A stretch of DNA of 64,000 nucleotides from Hysterangium stoloniferum (GCA_015178975.1 WHVD01000016.1:62001-126000); one strand, 5' to 3'; shown: positions 44,577 to 55,429, counted from the stretch's first letter. The notes: generated by a model from the letters alone, not told the origin. Made by a program: numbers and translations.

Positions 44577-45310
44577 GGTGTGCTTATAACCTCTGACCGA
44601 AGGCCAGTGCCTATTATGTAACATGTTCCCACGAGTTGTTCAAGTTACTGGAGGGCTGTTGGCTGGCATCATTCTCACTGGCCCTATTATGTAGAAAGCT
44701 CATAGTTGTGGAGGGTTCATGGCCTCTAAACCACAGAAGCATGTGATTAGCATCCTAATTTGTTGAGTTGACAGTGGCCAGTCTGTTAAATTGTGTAATC
44801 CTGCCAGTGTTTGTTAGCATCGGGTGGTGTAGTGGGTAACATTCTGTTTATACATCCAGAAGCCCTGGGTTCAATTCCTGGTCTGGTCCCTTTTTTTCTA
44901 CACTTTTAACACAATCTTCACACCTTTTTTGCCTATGCCTTCTAAAAATTTTAGATTAACCCTGAAGCATACCCTGCAGGCACCAACATACTCAGCCAAT
45001 CCCCATTTCATGTAGATGCACTAAAACATGTTAGCTAAACATACTTGATTTTTTGTGCCTAGATTTTGCTACACAGCGTTAATTTATTTCCTAATTATCC
45101 CTCTTTAATACCTCCAGATTCAATTAATTGTAATTAGTTGTCCTCCTGGTCTAAAAATATTAATCTCAAAATCTGGGCATCCAAACCAAAACCGATGCTC
45201 CTGACTTGGAAGAATGACGCCAGCCAACAGCCCTCTGGTAACTTGAATGACTCGTGTGAACATGTTACATAATAGGTGCTGGTCTTTGGTCAGAGGTTAT
45301 AAGCACTCCT
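44577..45310. mobile_element. MULE-like non-autonomous TIR element (734 bp)
   Basis: Its two ends are inverted repeats of about 100 bp (GTGCTTATAACCTCTGACC...CCTATTATGTAACATGTTC...GAGGGCTGTTGGCTGGC). They are flanked by the 10-bp direct repeat ATTTAGTTGG at 44567-44576 and 45311-45320. TIR length and a 9-10-bp target-site duplication fit Mutator-like elements. It has no transposase. It carries a tRNA-like unit at 44815-44897. Confidence 0.85.
44815..44897 (+). ncRNA. tRNA-like Pol III unit inside the MULE-like element
   Basis: It has an A box (TGGTGTAGTGGG, 44825-44836), an anticodon-like stem TTCTG/CAGAA, a B box (GGTTCAATTCC, 44869-44879) in a pairable T arm, and a run of seven T at 44891-44897 as a Pol III terminator. 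The acceptor ends do not pair well and the anticodon loop is too long (about 10 nt), so it is a tRNA relic or SINE-like head rather than a normal tRNA. Confidence 0.6.
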
Positions 45311-45320
45311 ATTTAGTTGG

Positions 45321-46795
45321 TTTAGAGAGTCAACCAGAATTATCTGGGGTACCAATCCCCATTGTGAAATTTATTCCAAAAGAATAATCTACAGATGATT
45401 GTTTGACTAAATTTTGTCAGATATAGGATAAATATTAATATTTTTGCATTCTTCAGAGTGATACCTATGTAATCAACTGAATTTGCTTGAATATTAATTC
45501 TACAGCAAACAATATGAATGTATATACTCTATTGAATAAATCATTTTTAAAGTTTTGGGTTATCCTCCTTAGATTTTTGGGTAAAATGAGCAGCCAGAGT
45601 CATATAGTGACCAGGGTCATTATGACCCACATTCATTACTGCTCTTGTTTCTGAGTATATAATCCTGTATTCACGCATGAGACCCTCCTACATATATGTT
45701 TATAACCAATAATATCACTCAGACAGTATTGTGCTCATCCTCTATAGGTCTGGTCATATTTTCACCAAAAAGTTAACACTTAGGAGATACATACAACTGA
45801 GATCTCAAATTAATAAGATAGTATAATATAATTCTATTACCACCAGTGGAAGCTCCCATTTTCACTTTATCACTGTGCATCATTGAGATGTTGTCAAACT
45901 GAGGTCAAACATGACCTGTCACAGTGTGACATTTTTTTTCTGGTCATTTTTCTGCTAAGTACCATGGGACTGAAATGAAAGTTGAGTAGTTCTGGCACAT
46001 CCAGAGTTTCCCCTATTTCTGCTAAACCAGTATCCAGTCAGCAGCACTATACTATTGATCCTACAAATATTATTGAGGGTTGTAGGATCCATGTCCCTTC
46101 TAGCCATTCACTGCACTGCAGTCTGAGTCCAGCACAAATGCAAATTTGCAATCCACTAAGCCCAATGAAAAAGGCTCTGAGGCTATTTTGTCTCCTGTGC
46201 CTGAGCTTCAAGAGAATGATGGTGGGAGTATCTATGATCCAGGGTAGGTCATGGAGCAGGTCATAGCTGACATCTGTGAAGAGCAGCATATCCCTGAGCC
46301 AATAGATGATGAGACAAGTAGTGCTAACCCTGAAGTACCATCTAAGAGGAAGAATAGTGGTAAAAGAAAGGAGGCAAAAGGAGTTGAAGAACTAATCCCC
46401 ATAGTGCCAGCTGTGATGTATTAGCCTTATTTTAATACTATCTTCTGAAAAAGGAGTCCAGTGCTCTATCAAAATGTGCAAATACTCAATTCACTGCAAG
46501 GTAAAATAATTTAAGTATTTGATATTAATCAGTGGTAGTCTGAATAGACTTAGAACCCCTGAAGTCAAGGGTTTACTTGAATATATGCACCCTACTTCAC
46601 AAAGAAGGTTTTGAGAGCTGCTTTTGCAAGCTGTTCTTTTTCTGTGAAAATATGTTCTTAAAATATGAATAACAATTCACTGATTCAGAATCTAGATTTA
46701 ATGTCGATTCTAGCTAGTTTATATATATTTTATACTATTTATCAAACAGTAAAAATATTTCTAAACAGGTCAAAAGATTAGATATAGAATAAAAC
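45321..46795. other. Mostly empty; possible copia polyprotein relic
   Basis: No gene before 45980. From 45982 a frame (SAKPVSSQQHYTIDPTNIIEGCRIHVPSS), then after a frame change EQVIADICEEQHIPEPIDDETSSANPEVPSKRKNSGKRK up to 46423, has the flavour of the integrase-RT linker of a copia element (DPTNI-EGxR). No catalytic motif is present, so this is weak. Confidence 0.3.
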
Positions 46796-47614
46796 TGTTA
46801 TGACCAGAAAATCCTGCCAGACTCCGGGCACTAGCTCATATGCACCTGCACCCTATACACACCAATTGTCAGTTTACAGGAATTCCCGCCTGGACTCCAT
46901 ACATCACCTGTCTACATTCATCTTCATTACTTTGTGTATCAGTCACTGGACTACCCCCAGACTCCATCTCTATCTATGTCTGTCCTCATCCCACACATCA
47001 GTCACCAGATCCCACTCAGAATCCCGTCATCGCTCTAACTAAGCCCCATTCCCGTTTTAGTCAAATGACCTGTCATGATTTGGACTCTGCTCCCACTCCA
47101 TTTCCCGTGATGGGTTATGATTTGTCACAATTCGGACTCCACTCTGTTCTGTCCTGTTCCTAACACCAAACTTGGTGTTTACTATTCCCATTTTATGTTT
47201 TGCTAGTTTCATTTCATTATTACTGGATTTGGTATGTCATTCATTCCATGGTCTATATAGTCTGGCATGTACATACAATCCAGTCAGAAAATCGGCTTAG
47301 ATTCCCCCCAGTAATCTAATACATTTTCCACTCTAAACTCCTACTTGAATCACACTGCTCACACTAGTCAGAGCCCACAGGCTCCGGCACATCTATCTCT
47401 CTTACCTAACTCGTCTCATGACCTCTCAACCCACGACCTCCAACTTACGACCCCTCAACCCACGAACCCCACCCAGACTCCCCAGGATTCCCATCTGCCT
47501 GTCTGACATTGGACAACACGATCTCGTGAGGGTGCAGCCTATAAGCTGAAGCCAAGTCCTACCAGATATCCTGCAGGTTTCTCCAGAGACCCGCCTTGTA
47601 CGTGTATCCTAACA
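46796..47614 (+). repeat. Solo LTR family A
   Basis: TGTTATGACCAGAAAATCC...GTGTATCCTAACA, 819 bp, close to 41273-42079. Flanks AAAAC (46791-46795) and AAAAAC (from 47615) suggest a target-site duplication with one extra A. It includes the AACACCAAACTTGGTGTT dyad, TATATAG, CCAGTCAGAAAATCGG and GAGGGTGCAGCCTATAAGC. Confidence 0.88.
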
Positions 47615-48191
47615 AAAAACACTATTTGGCTAATATATGCTTTATTTACACTAACCTACAGGGTCTACTGTGATACTAACTTATCAGGATCTTAATGTAG
47701 TCTTAAGGATCTTGCAAGAATATTCTCAGTATTTATTTATGCCAAAAACCAGGTAGAAATTAGAAATGTATTCCTAATCTCAACAATGATAACCAAAACT
47801 GTTTATTACTTTAATTTATAACCAACAACTCAACTAGAGGTGGATAAGTAATAAAGGATAGCCAGCTACTCAACTAAGAGGTGGCAAAGGGAACAGTTGA
47901 TATGTTTATTTATTTATATTGTATTTGATTTTTGATTTTTTGATTTTATTTTATTTTATTTATTTTACTTTTAAACATTTTATTTTTAATCACTCCTGAT
48001 TTTATTGTGATTTTCCTGGAAATACTTGTGGACCTCCTCAAAGGATGTTACAATCCTTCTCTGGGAACTGGTGTCAGAAATCCCTCCACAAGGTGGCAAA
48101 TGCTTTTGTACCAGCAAAAATACTCTATTCCTTTACCAAAAATGGTGTGTCAGCAACAGGTGTGGTGTGACAATACAGAGCAACTTTCATA
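47615..48191 (+). repeat. AT-rich and GATTTTCCTGGAAAT modules of a composite repeat
   Basis: 47890-48010 TTTTGATTTTATTTTATTTAT, then TGATTTTATTGTGATTTTCCTGGAAATACTTG and CTCTGGGAACTGGTG, as at 51830-51905. The 270 bp before it hold no recognisable feature. The Tc1 element begins at 48194. Confidence 0.6.
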
Positions 48192-48193
48192 TA

Positions 48194-49801
48194 CAGTGGG
48201 TCAAAAAACTGCCCCAATGTTTGTGCATTTTAGAAAGATTGATATTGTGTGAAGGAATGACATTAGCAAAACTTCTGAAAAATTCACATGATATACTAGA
48301 ACATGTTGGCTATCTACCAACTTAAGAAATCATGTGATTCCAATCAAAACACACTTGCTCAATAAATCAAACAAAATAATCACTCATTGGGGCAGTTTTT
48401 TGACCCTCTATTATTTTCTCTGATTTTCAATGTTACACACCAGTATAAGGTAGGAATGGGTCATGTGAATCATCAACATGTCATGTGACCTTATTTGTAT
48501 CAATTTGGCATGTTGAACTTTGTTCATTCATCTCCTTGACTCCTTACCACTACTATGAAATCCATCTCTGCTGAAAAGCATTCTTCTGTTGTTTCTCTCC
48601 TCAATAAGAGGTATTCCCATCATCAAATTCAAGCTAGGACTGGCCTTGAGAAGGGTACTATTGGCAGGATCAGTAGGGAGGTAGAGGGGGATAAGGAAAA
48701 TCATCCTGGTGGCTGTCCTTCCAAGCTTTCCCTTTATAATAAACAGTCAATTATCCGTCAAATTAGCTCTGGGAAGCTTGACAATGCTGTCCAACCACCC
48801 AATTCATAAATTCCATCATATCTACCTCTGTCACTCCTCAGACTGTTAGGAATGTGTTGAAGGAAGCTGGCTTTATGTCAGCAACAAAGAAGAGAGTCCG
48901 TATGCTCAAGGGGTCTCATTGTCAGCAACATCTAAAGTTTGCCCAATACCATGAAAATTGGACTATGGAGGACTGGAAGAGGGTGTTGTGGACTGATGAG
49001 ACAAAAATCAATAGGATTGGGTCAGATGGGAAAGTATATGTTTAGAAGCAACAAGGGGAACCAGTATCAGACAGGACCACCACACCAACTGTCAAACATG
49101 GAGGGGGAATAACTTGATGGTTTGGGGGTGTATGGGCTGGAATGGGGTGGGGAAGCTGATAGAGGTGCAGGGGAACATGGATGCAGTGCAGTATTGTGAG
49201 ATTTTGGAGGAGGGAGTGGAGGAGAGCATTGAAAGTTTGGAGATGGGCTGAGGATAAGTGGTACTTCCAACAGGACAATGATCCAACACATACCTCAAAA
49301 AAGGCAGACCAATGGTTTTCTGGCAATAACATCATTCCCATGAAGTGGCCTGCCCAATCCCCTGATCTAAATCCCATTGAACACCTCTGGCAACACTTCA
49401 AGGCCAAACTCCAACAATATGACATACCACCCAAAGGAGTACATGAATTATGGGACAGGGTGGCAAAGGAGTGGACTGAAATACCATGAGGGATATTCCA
49501 GAAGCTAATAGAAAGCATGCCTAAGAGGATACAGGCAGTTTTAAAGGCAAAGGGGGGTCATACAAAGTATTAGATTGTAAAATAATAGAGGGTCAAAAAA
49601 CTGCCCCAATGAGTGATTATTTTGTTTGATTTATTGAGCAATAGGTTTTGATTGGAATCACATGATTTCTTAAATTGGTAGATAGCCAACATGTTCTAGT
49701 ATATCATGTGAATTTCTCAGAATTCTTGCTGATGTCATTCCTTCACATAATATCAATCTTTCTAAAATGCACAAACATTGGGGCAGTTTTTTGACCCACT
49801 G
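48194..49801 (+). mobile_element. Tc1/mariner element with long two-part inverted repeats
   Basis: 1,608 bp, flanked by TA (48192-48193 and 49802-49803). Terminal inverted repeats of about 220 bp (48194-48412, 49584-49801) start CAGTGGGTCAAAAAACTGCCCC. Each terminal repeat also ends, internally, in an inverted copy of GGGTCAAAAAACTGCCCCAAT, so each end is itself bounded by inverted repeats. The transposase between them is broken. Confidence 0.93.
48555..49573 (+). pseudogene. Tc1-type DD34E transposase, degenerate
   Basis: ATG at 48555 gives an N-terminal helix-turn-helix (KHSSVVSLLNKRYSHHQIQARTG) and a GCPSKLS linker. After a frameshift near 48795 it gives VLKEAGFMSATKKR and the first catalytic Asp in VLWTDETKI (48990). 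A TAG at 49042 sits where Trp is expected (VYV-KQ), and there are further frame changes near 49230. Then FQQDNDPTHTSKKADQW and WPAQSPDLNPIEHLW: 34 residues separate the second Asp from the Glu, the DD34E spacing. The C-terminus ends KGGHTKY at 49573. All domains are present, so it was a complete gene before decay. Confidence 0.9.
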
Positions 49802-49803
49802 TA

Positions 49804-52380
49804 TAGGGGACAAGCCTGGGAACCCTTGCTACACTGCAGGGCAGTCACTTTGCAACCTGCCCCACTGCTCACTATGGGCTCTGGCTTGTTGGGGGGCAAA
49901 GCCTCCCAAACCCCCCATGTCAACAACTTTTAAGTATTTCTGGGACTCATTGCTTAAAGAATGGTTACAAATGGAAACAACAGTTACAGATGGGAAAATG
50001 GTTACAAAAGGATGGGCAGTTACAAAAGGACCAATGGTTACTGTTAAGGGGCATGCAGAGCTTAGCTGGGGTTTCCAGAGAAACCTGTGGATAATCCAGC
50101 AGGACCTGGCTTCAGCTTATAGGCTGTGCCCTCGCAAGATTGTGGTGTCCAATTTCAGACAGGCAGACAGGAAACCCAGGGAGTCCAGATGATCGATAGG
50201 TTGAGTTGTCAGACAGTTGATAAGTCAGGAGGTTGGAGAGTTGATAGATCAGAAGACCAGTCAGAAAGCCCATGTGCTCCGATGAGGTCAATAGTGTTGT
50301 GCTTCAAAGATGAGAGGTGGGGATAGAGTAGGATATATGCTAAGTTACTAGGGGAAACTAAGTCAATTTTCTGACTGGATTGTATGTACATATGTACAAC
50401 ATTAGCTAGACTATATAGACTATGGAATGTATGCAATACCAAATCCAGTAATAATCAAATACAAAACAGGTAATCATGAAATGAGAGTAGTAAACACCAA
50501 ACTAGGTGTTAGGGACAGAATGGAATGGGAGTGGGGCCCAAAACATGACAGGTCATTTGACCATAATGGGAATGGAGCTCAGTTAGAGAGCTGATGGGTT
50601 GTCTGGGTGGAGTCTGGTGACTGATGCATGAGACAAAGTCGGAGATAGACAGGTGGATGTGTGCAGATCCCAGTGTGGTCCAATGATTGGTGTATGAGAC
50701 ACAGAGGGTCAGGCATAGACAGGTTTGATGTGCATGGGTCCTGGCAGGCACTCCAGTTGTGACTGTGCTTTGGGTACCATATACAATTGGGTGCATAAAA
50801 TGTACTAGATTACTGGGGAGAATCTAAGCTGATTTTCTGACTGGATTGTATGTACAACATCTGCCAGACTATATAGACTGTGGAATGTATAACATACTAA
50901 TCCAGTAATAATGGGATCCAAACTAGTAATCATAAAATGAGATAAGTAAACACCAAATTTGGTGTTAGGAACAGAATGGAGTGGAGTGGAGTCCAAAATG
51001 TGACAGATCATTAGACCATAATGGGAGTGGGGTGGGAGCAGAGTCTGAAATGTGACAGGTCATTTGACCATAATGGGAACAGGGCTCGGTTAGAGAGCTG
51101 ATGGGTTTTCCAAGCAGAGTCTGGTGACTGATGCATGGGACAGGGTTGGGGATAGACAGGGATGACATGCATGGGATCCAGGTGGGTATTCTGGTGACTA
51201 GTACATGAGATAACGAAGGTCAAGCATGGATAGGTCTGACATCTGGGTTCCAGCAGGTATTCCAGTAAAGTGATAACTGGTGTGTGAAGGATGTGGGTGC
51301 ATATAGGGTAGTTCCTGGAGTCCAGGGGGGTTTCTGGTCGTAACACATATACATAAGGCAGGGTCTGGAGCCTGGCAGGTTTTCCAGTTAACTGTAGAGA
51401 GTTGGGTGTATGTAGGATGGGGTCCAGAGCCCAGTGGGTTTTCCAGTCCTAACAGTTACAAAAGAAAGGGCAGATACAAAAGGACCAATGGTTACAAAAG
51501 GAACAATGGTCACAAACAAAACAAGGGTTACTAAAGGAAGAACAGTTCCAATGGTTGAATTCACTGTCAACTGCAAGTAATTACTGTGCTCACCTGATTT
51601 ATTGATTTTGATTTACTTCATTTGATTTTGTTAATTTATTTTGCTTCATTGAATTTTATTTTGATTTATTACATTGTTTTGTGATTTATTGAATTTTATT
51701 TTGATTTAGTTTATTTTCAATTGTTATTTTTTCTTCTTGATTTATCATATTTTATTTCCATTTATTTTATTTTAATTTATTTTTAAATACTTTATTTTCA
51801 TTTATTGTATTTTATTTGAATTATTCTGATTTTATTGAGATTTTCCTGGAAATCCTGATAGACCTCCTCCAGGGATATGTGATCTTTGTCTGGAGAACTG
51901 GCCTTAAAATGCTTCCTGAAGGGCGTGGGAAATTCCTCTGGGAGAGTCGTGCAAAATGTATATATGAGGGACGTGGGAAATGCTTCCGCGGCAAGCGAAT
52001 TGCTCCCACGCTGATGACAATACTCCCGTGCATGTCGAAATACTCCCGCGCGTCATAAAAATGCTTCTGCAGGGCGCATTACCGGTTTGGTCGTGGGAAA
52101 TGTGTCTTTGAAGGGCGTGGGAAATCGTTCAGGGAGAGCCGTGGGAAATGTGTCTATGAGGGGTGGGGAAATTCTCCCACTAGAGCTGTAGGAAATGTGA
52201 TCTTCTGCAAATGCAAAAAGGCCGATTTACTTCCCTGCTGACTAATATTATACCTTAGTAACAACGAAGCCTCTTTGGACATTCGGGCACTCTGCACCCT
52301 TTTCTCAGCGCCCAAAACCGCCCACCGCCCACCAAGTAACTTTACTTTACTTTCTTTGATTCTTTGATATTGATTGATTG
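49804..52380 (+). repeat. Modular composite repeat, copy C3
   Basis: AAGCCTGGGAACCCTTGC start; GTTGGGGGGCAAAGCCTCCC; TTTTAAGTATTTCTGGGACTCATTG; GTTACAAATGGAAACAACA array, split by an LTR complex at 50042-51454 and resuming to 51560; AT-rich module 51597-51830; GAGATTTTCCTGGAAAT (51837); GCGTGGGAAAT/CTCCCACGC block (51920-52200); CGCCCACCGCCCACCAAGTAACTTTACTTTC (52318). The last two modules are CpG-rich here, unlike in C2. Confidence 0.65.
50042..51454 (-). repeat. LTR family A with a second family A fragment inside
   Basis: Plus-strand ends are TGTTAAGGGGCATGC and TTCCAGTCCTAACA. The perfect 5-bp duplication GTTAC lies at 50037-50041 and 51455-51459, inside a GGTTACAAAAGGA array. Another family A fragment (about 50794-51345, starting mid-LTR and ending TCGTAACA) interrupts it; the outer LTR stops at GGGTGCATA and resumes at CATATACATAAGGCAGGG. 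Confidence 0.87.
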
Positions 52381-52942
52381 ATTGAGATGTGATTGTTAAC
52401 TTTTCTGGGATTTGGGTTAGCGAGGGATCACGAACATTAGGCCTCGGGTCACTGTAGTTGGTGTATTTTGGGTTATATAAGGTCTATTTGTATTTGTTTA
52501 GTCCTTATTTACTCAGACAAGGAAAGTTAGACGGTCTAGGAAGAGCACCATGAAAACTGTTAAATTTGATGATGAAACACACCTTTTTATAGGGGGAGTC
52601 CACCAATTATTGCAACTTTTCATATGAAGATGCTAATTGTGGACCATGCATTTGGAGGTTAATGTGTGTCAGAACCACTATACACCTCCCAGAGCATCCA
52701 ACCTATATTGTCAGGAGGTGCTACACTAACTGACACAAGATATTGAGACACAAAGTACTTTTATTACAAGCTTATTAAACCCTTGTATATTGTGTATTGC
52801 AATAGAGTCAACTCATACTATTTTTAATAAAAACTTAACAGTGATGTGATATGGTAGATTTTTAAGGGTGAGATATTGGGTGGTAAGAGCTAGAATGACA
52901 GATATGTGTTTTATGTGAGAGTCAATAAGATACCGTGAAACT
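52381..52942. other. Unassigned sequence
   Basis: No recognisable gene. GATGAAACACACCTTTTT...GATGCTAATTGTGGACCATG at 52572-52651 is repeated, diverged, at 55964-56041 on the other side of the 53-kb gene. Confidence 0.45.
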
Positions 52943-53360
52943 AGTGATTGGCAAGTCCCGGCCCGGCCTGAAGCCCCCGGCTTGGGCTCGGCCTTTGCGG
53001 CTTGGGCGTCCCAATATCAGGCCGGGCTTTAAGAGACGGCTTGGCCTCGGCTCGGGCCTAGGCCGCGGCACGTAATGTGGTACAAGATGGGATTTGTAAA
53101 CTTAAGCGCCCTGGGGATTACTCAGGCAAGATTTTGACTTTGGCGGCATTGTGTACAAGGGGGCTGGAACAGAAATTGAACATTCGCTTACTTTATGCAG
53201 AAGACAGTCTGACGATCCTTGACCATGCGGTCCTTGTCCTTATTTTGTGGGGCCGCTACCAGGCCGGCCCGGCTTGGGCTTAAAATATCCCAAGCCGGGC
53301 CCAGAGTCGACGGCCTAAGTACTGCACGGCCCGGCCTAAGGCCGGGCCTTGCCAATCACT
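52943..53360. mobile_element. GC-rich MITE-like inverted-repeat element
   Basis: Ends AGTGATTGGCAAGTCCCGGCC and GGCCGGGCCTTGCCAATCACT are inverted repeats. Inside each end GGCTTGGGCTCGG/CCGAG words continue the pairing. The middle is about 180 bp of ordinary sequence. Length is 418 bp and there is no coding capacity. A target-site duplication could not be fixed with confidence. Confidence 0.75.
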
Positions 53361-53432
53361 AAAGGCAAAGCTAACGAAGCAATATGTGTGACTTGCACTG
53401 CCGCCCGTGACGGTTATCACAACCCATTGAAC

Positions 53433-55246
53433 ATGTCTACCTCGTTCTCCCCATCTACTGGCGTTGATGCAAAATGCAAATTTGGCCTAAAAGTCCTCGC
53501 TTGTGGTGATGGTCCTACCGTCGAGTCAGTCAGTTAGCACGCGGCTTTCTCACATATTCATACATGCACCCACAGTATCGTCGCCATCCACGGCCTCGAT
53601 GGACACCGTGAGGAGTCCTTCACTGCCTCCAACGGTATCTCATGGCTTCGTGATTTATTGCCACCATCCATTCCTAATGCGAGGATTCTAACGTACGGCT
53701 ATGATGCATCCACGAGCGGCCAGAACAGATTTCAACAAACCCTGTACGATGTAGCCAACGACCTCATTGCAAGTTTGGCCAATTTCAGAGCCTCCACAAC
53801 GTGTAAGGTAGGTTGCTTACCCCAAACCGAGACTCTGATACCTAATTGTTCGTAGGAGCGGCCTCTGATCTTCGTTGCGCACGGTTTTGGCGGAATAGTT
53901 CTGAAATATGTAAGATAAATTAACAGCAAAGACATAATCCCCTTTTCTATAACTGACCTCTACATTATAGGCACTGATCCATTCCCATACCACTAGCGTC
54001 AGGTATCTCCAAGATGTCGAAAGCTCAGTTTATGGCATCATTTTCCTTGGGATACCTCACCAAGATATCGATGTAACAAGCTGGACTAATTCTACCTTGG
54101 ACTGCCTTTCAATCGATCATCAGACTAATAATCCAATATTAAAGCACTTGGGATTACATTCTAGAACACTACAACAACAGCTGACACAATATAATGCGAT
54201 CAGCTTTATGTATCACACAATTTTCTGTTATGAGGCATACCCAACTGTGAGACCAGGTGGTTCACCAACAGCAAGTAGTTTTCCTACCCATATCTGCACG
54301 GCACTGACAGTCCAGTTCGTAGTGTGTTCCCATCACCTCTGTTGTTGTGCCTGGGCTGGTACATGCAAAGGTCTTCATATTCCATAAGGATCACATGGGT
54401 CTCGTACAGTTTGGTTCAATGGATGATGATGGTTATCTGATACTTGCTGGAAACTTGCGGCACATGGTTGAAGAGGCACCATCCTATATTCTTCACAAGT
54501 TCCAGTCCGTGGAGAATGTATTTAGATGGTGCCCCAACTACTCTGACGTTGCATCGTGGTGTCAGCAACTCTGCGAGGATGCCACATCAGCTGAGTACGG
54601 CCACATTATAGCTGCTACAAAGGTACTGGCGTTAAGGCGAATGAAGGAAAAGGATACGGCGTCGGAGGGTGAATACATCATTGCTAAGATTCATGACGCT
54701 GACGGCAGAACTCGCTATCTTTGTATCGAACGGTCTGTGGAAGAATTCATTCCTGACAGCACCTGCCAAAGATGCACCATGCAGCACCCGCCATCACTAT
54801 CATCATGCAAGAAGCCTGCAGCTGGCGATCATGTATTCAGAGTGGGCGGATGGCCAAGCGGTGACAGCGTACTCGAGGATGTTGACGTTGAGGCAGCAAA
54901 CATCACCCTTCTTGACCTTGCTATAGTTGCTCAGGTCATCAATATCAATGGTGACCAGTATAAGCTCCTCGAGAGGCAGTGTTCTTGGCACTCAAATATA
55001 GTAATGAGGGTATTGGGAAAGATATTTGGATTTGATTTTGACAGGTCTTCGTCTTTGGGTGTTAAGGAAGCTGTCTGGTTGGCCAAACAATACGGCGGCG
55101 GGAAGTGGGATAGCATTACCCCGTACAAACATGACGAGACTCAAGTTATTGATCTCACTGGGAAGTTTCACGAGGAACGCAACAAAGTTCGTCATGAGGT
55201 GCGTGCCATGGATACGGAGATTTTTTTGGAGGCTTATGACTGGTGA
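53433..55246 (+). CDS. Alpha/beta-hydrolase-like protein with novel C-terminal domain (five exons)
   Basis: Best candidate for an intact host gene. Exons 53433-53524, 53576-53807, 53856-53909, 53971-54246 and 54323-55246 join in one frame of about 525 codons through canonical GT-AG introns of 48-76 bp. Residues from about 15 form an alpha/beta-hydrolase-like domain: DIVAIHGLDGHRE, ARILTYGYDA, RPLIFVAHGFGGIVLKYAL and GIIFLGIPHQD. This is the style of SesB-like/DUF676 domains that head many fungal NLR-type proteins. The nucleophile position of the expected GxSxG elbow reads AHGFGG, so the serine is replaced by Gly and hydrolase activity is doubtful. The bridge (VPGLVHAKVFIFHKDHMGLVQFGSMDDDGY) is also typical of such proteins. 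No NB-ARC or NACHT follows; instead about 230 residues of an unknown domain shared with the palindrome ORFs (6688-7707). The frame stops at TGA 55244-55246, but coiled-coil-like coding continues to a TAG at 55423. Confidence 0.75.
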
Positions 55247-55423
55247 CAGATCCACCGAGCACAAGAGCGACGTGATGCTGAGTTCAAAGCACTTGAGCAG
55301 GCTGCCGAGGAAAAGGGTAGGGAAGAGGGCAGGGACGAAAGACAGAAAATCCAGACCAGAATAAAGGTGTTAGAGGAGTTGCTAGCTATTACAGGCTCGA
55401 AGGCACAGGTTATGTTTGTCTAG
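55247..55423 (+). other. Conserved in-frame extension after the stop of the 53-kb gene
   Basis: In the same frame after TGA: QIHRAQERRDAEFKALEQAAEEKG and on to GSKAQVMFV, then TAG. The corresponding DNA in the palindrome arms (about 7590-7790) is similar and keeps a QxQKRRDAE...QAAEERGRKEGREE reading. So this was protein-coding in an ancestor: a charged C-terminal coiled coil. Confidence 0.5.
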
Positions 55424-55429
55424 TTACTC

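Noticed and set aside
44815..44897. Functional tRNA gene
   Set aside because: Acceptor arms do not pair and the anticodon loop is too long. Kept only as a tRNA-like Pol III unit.
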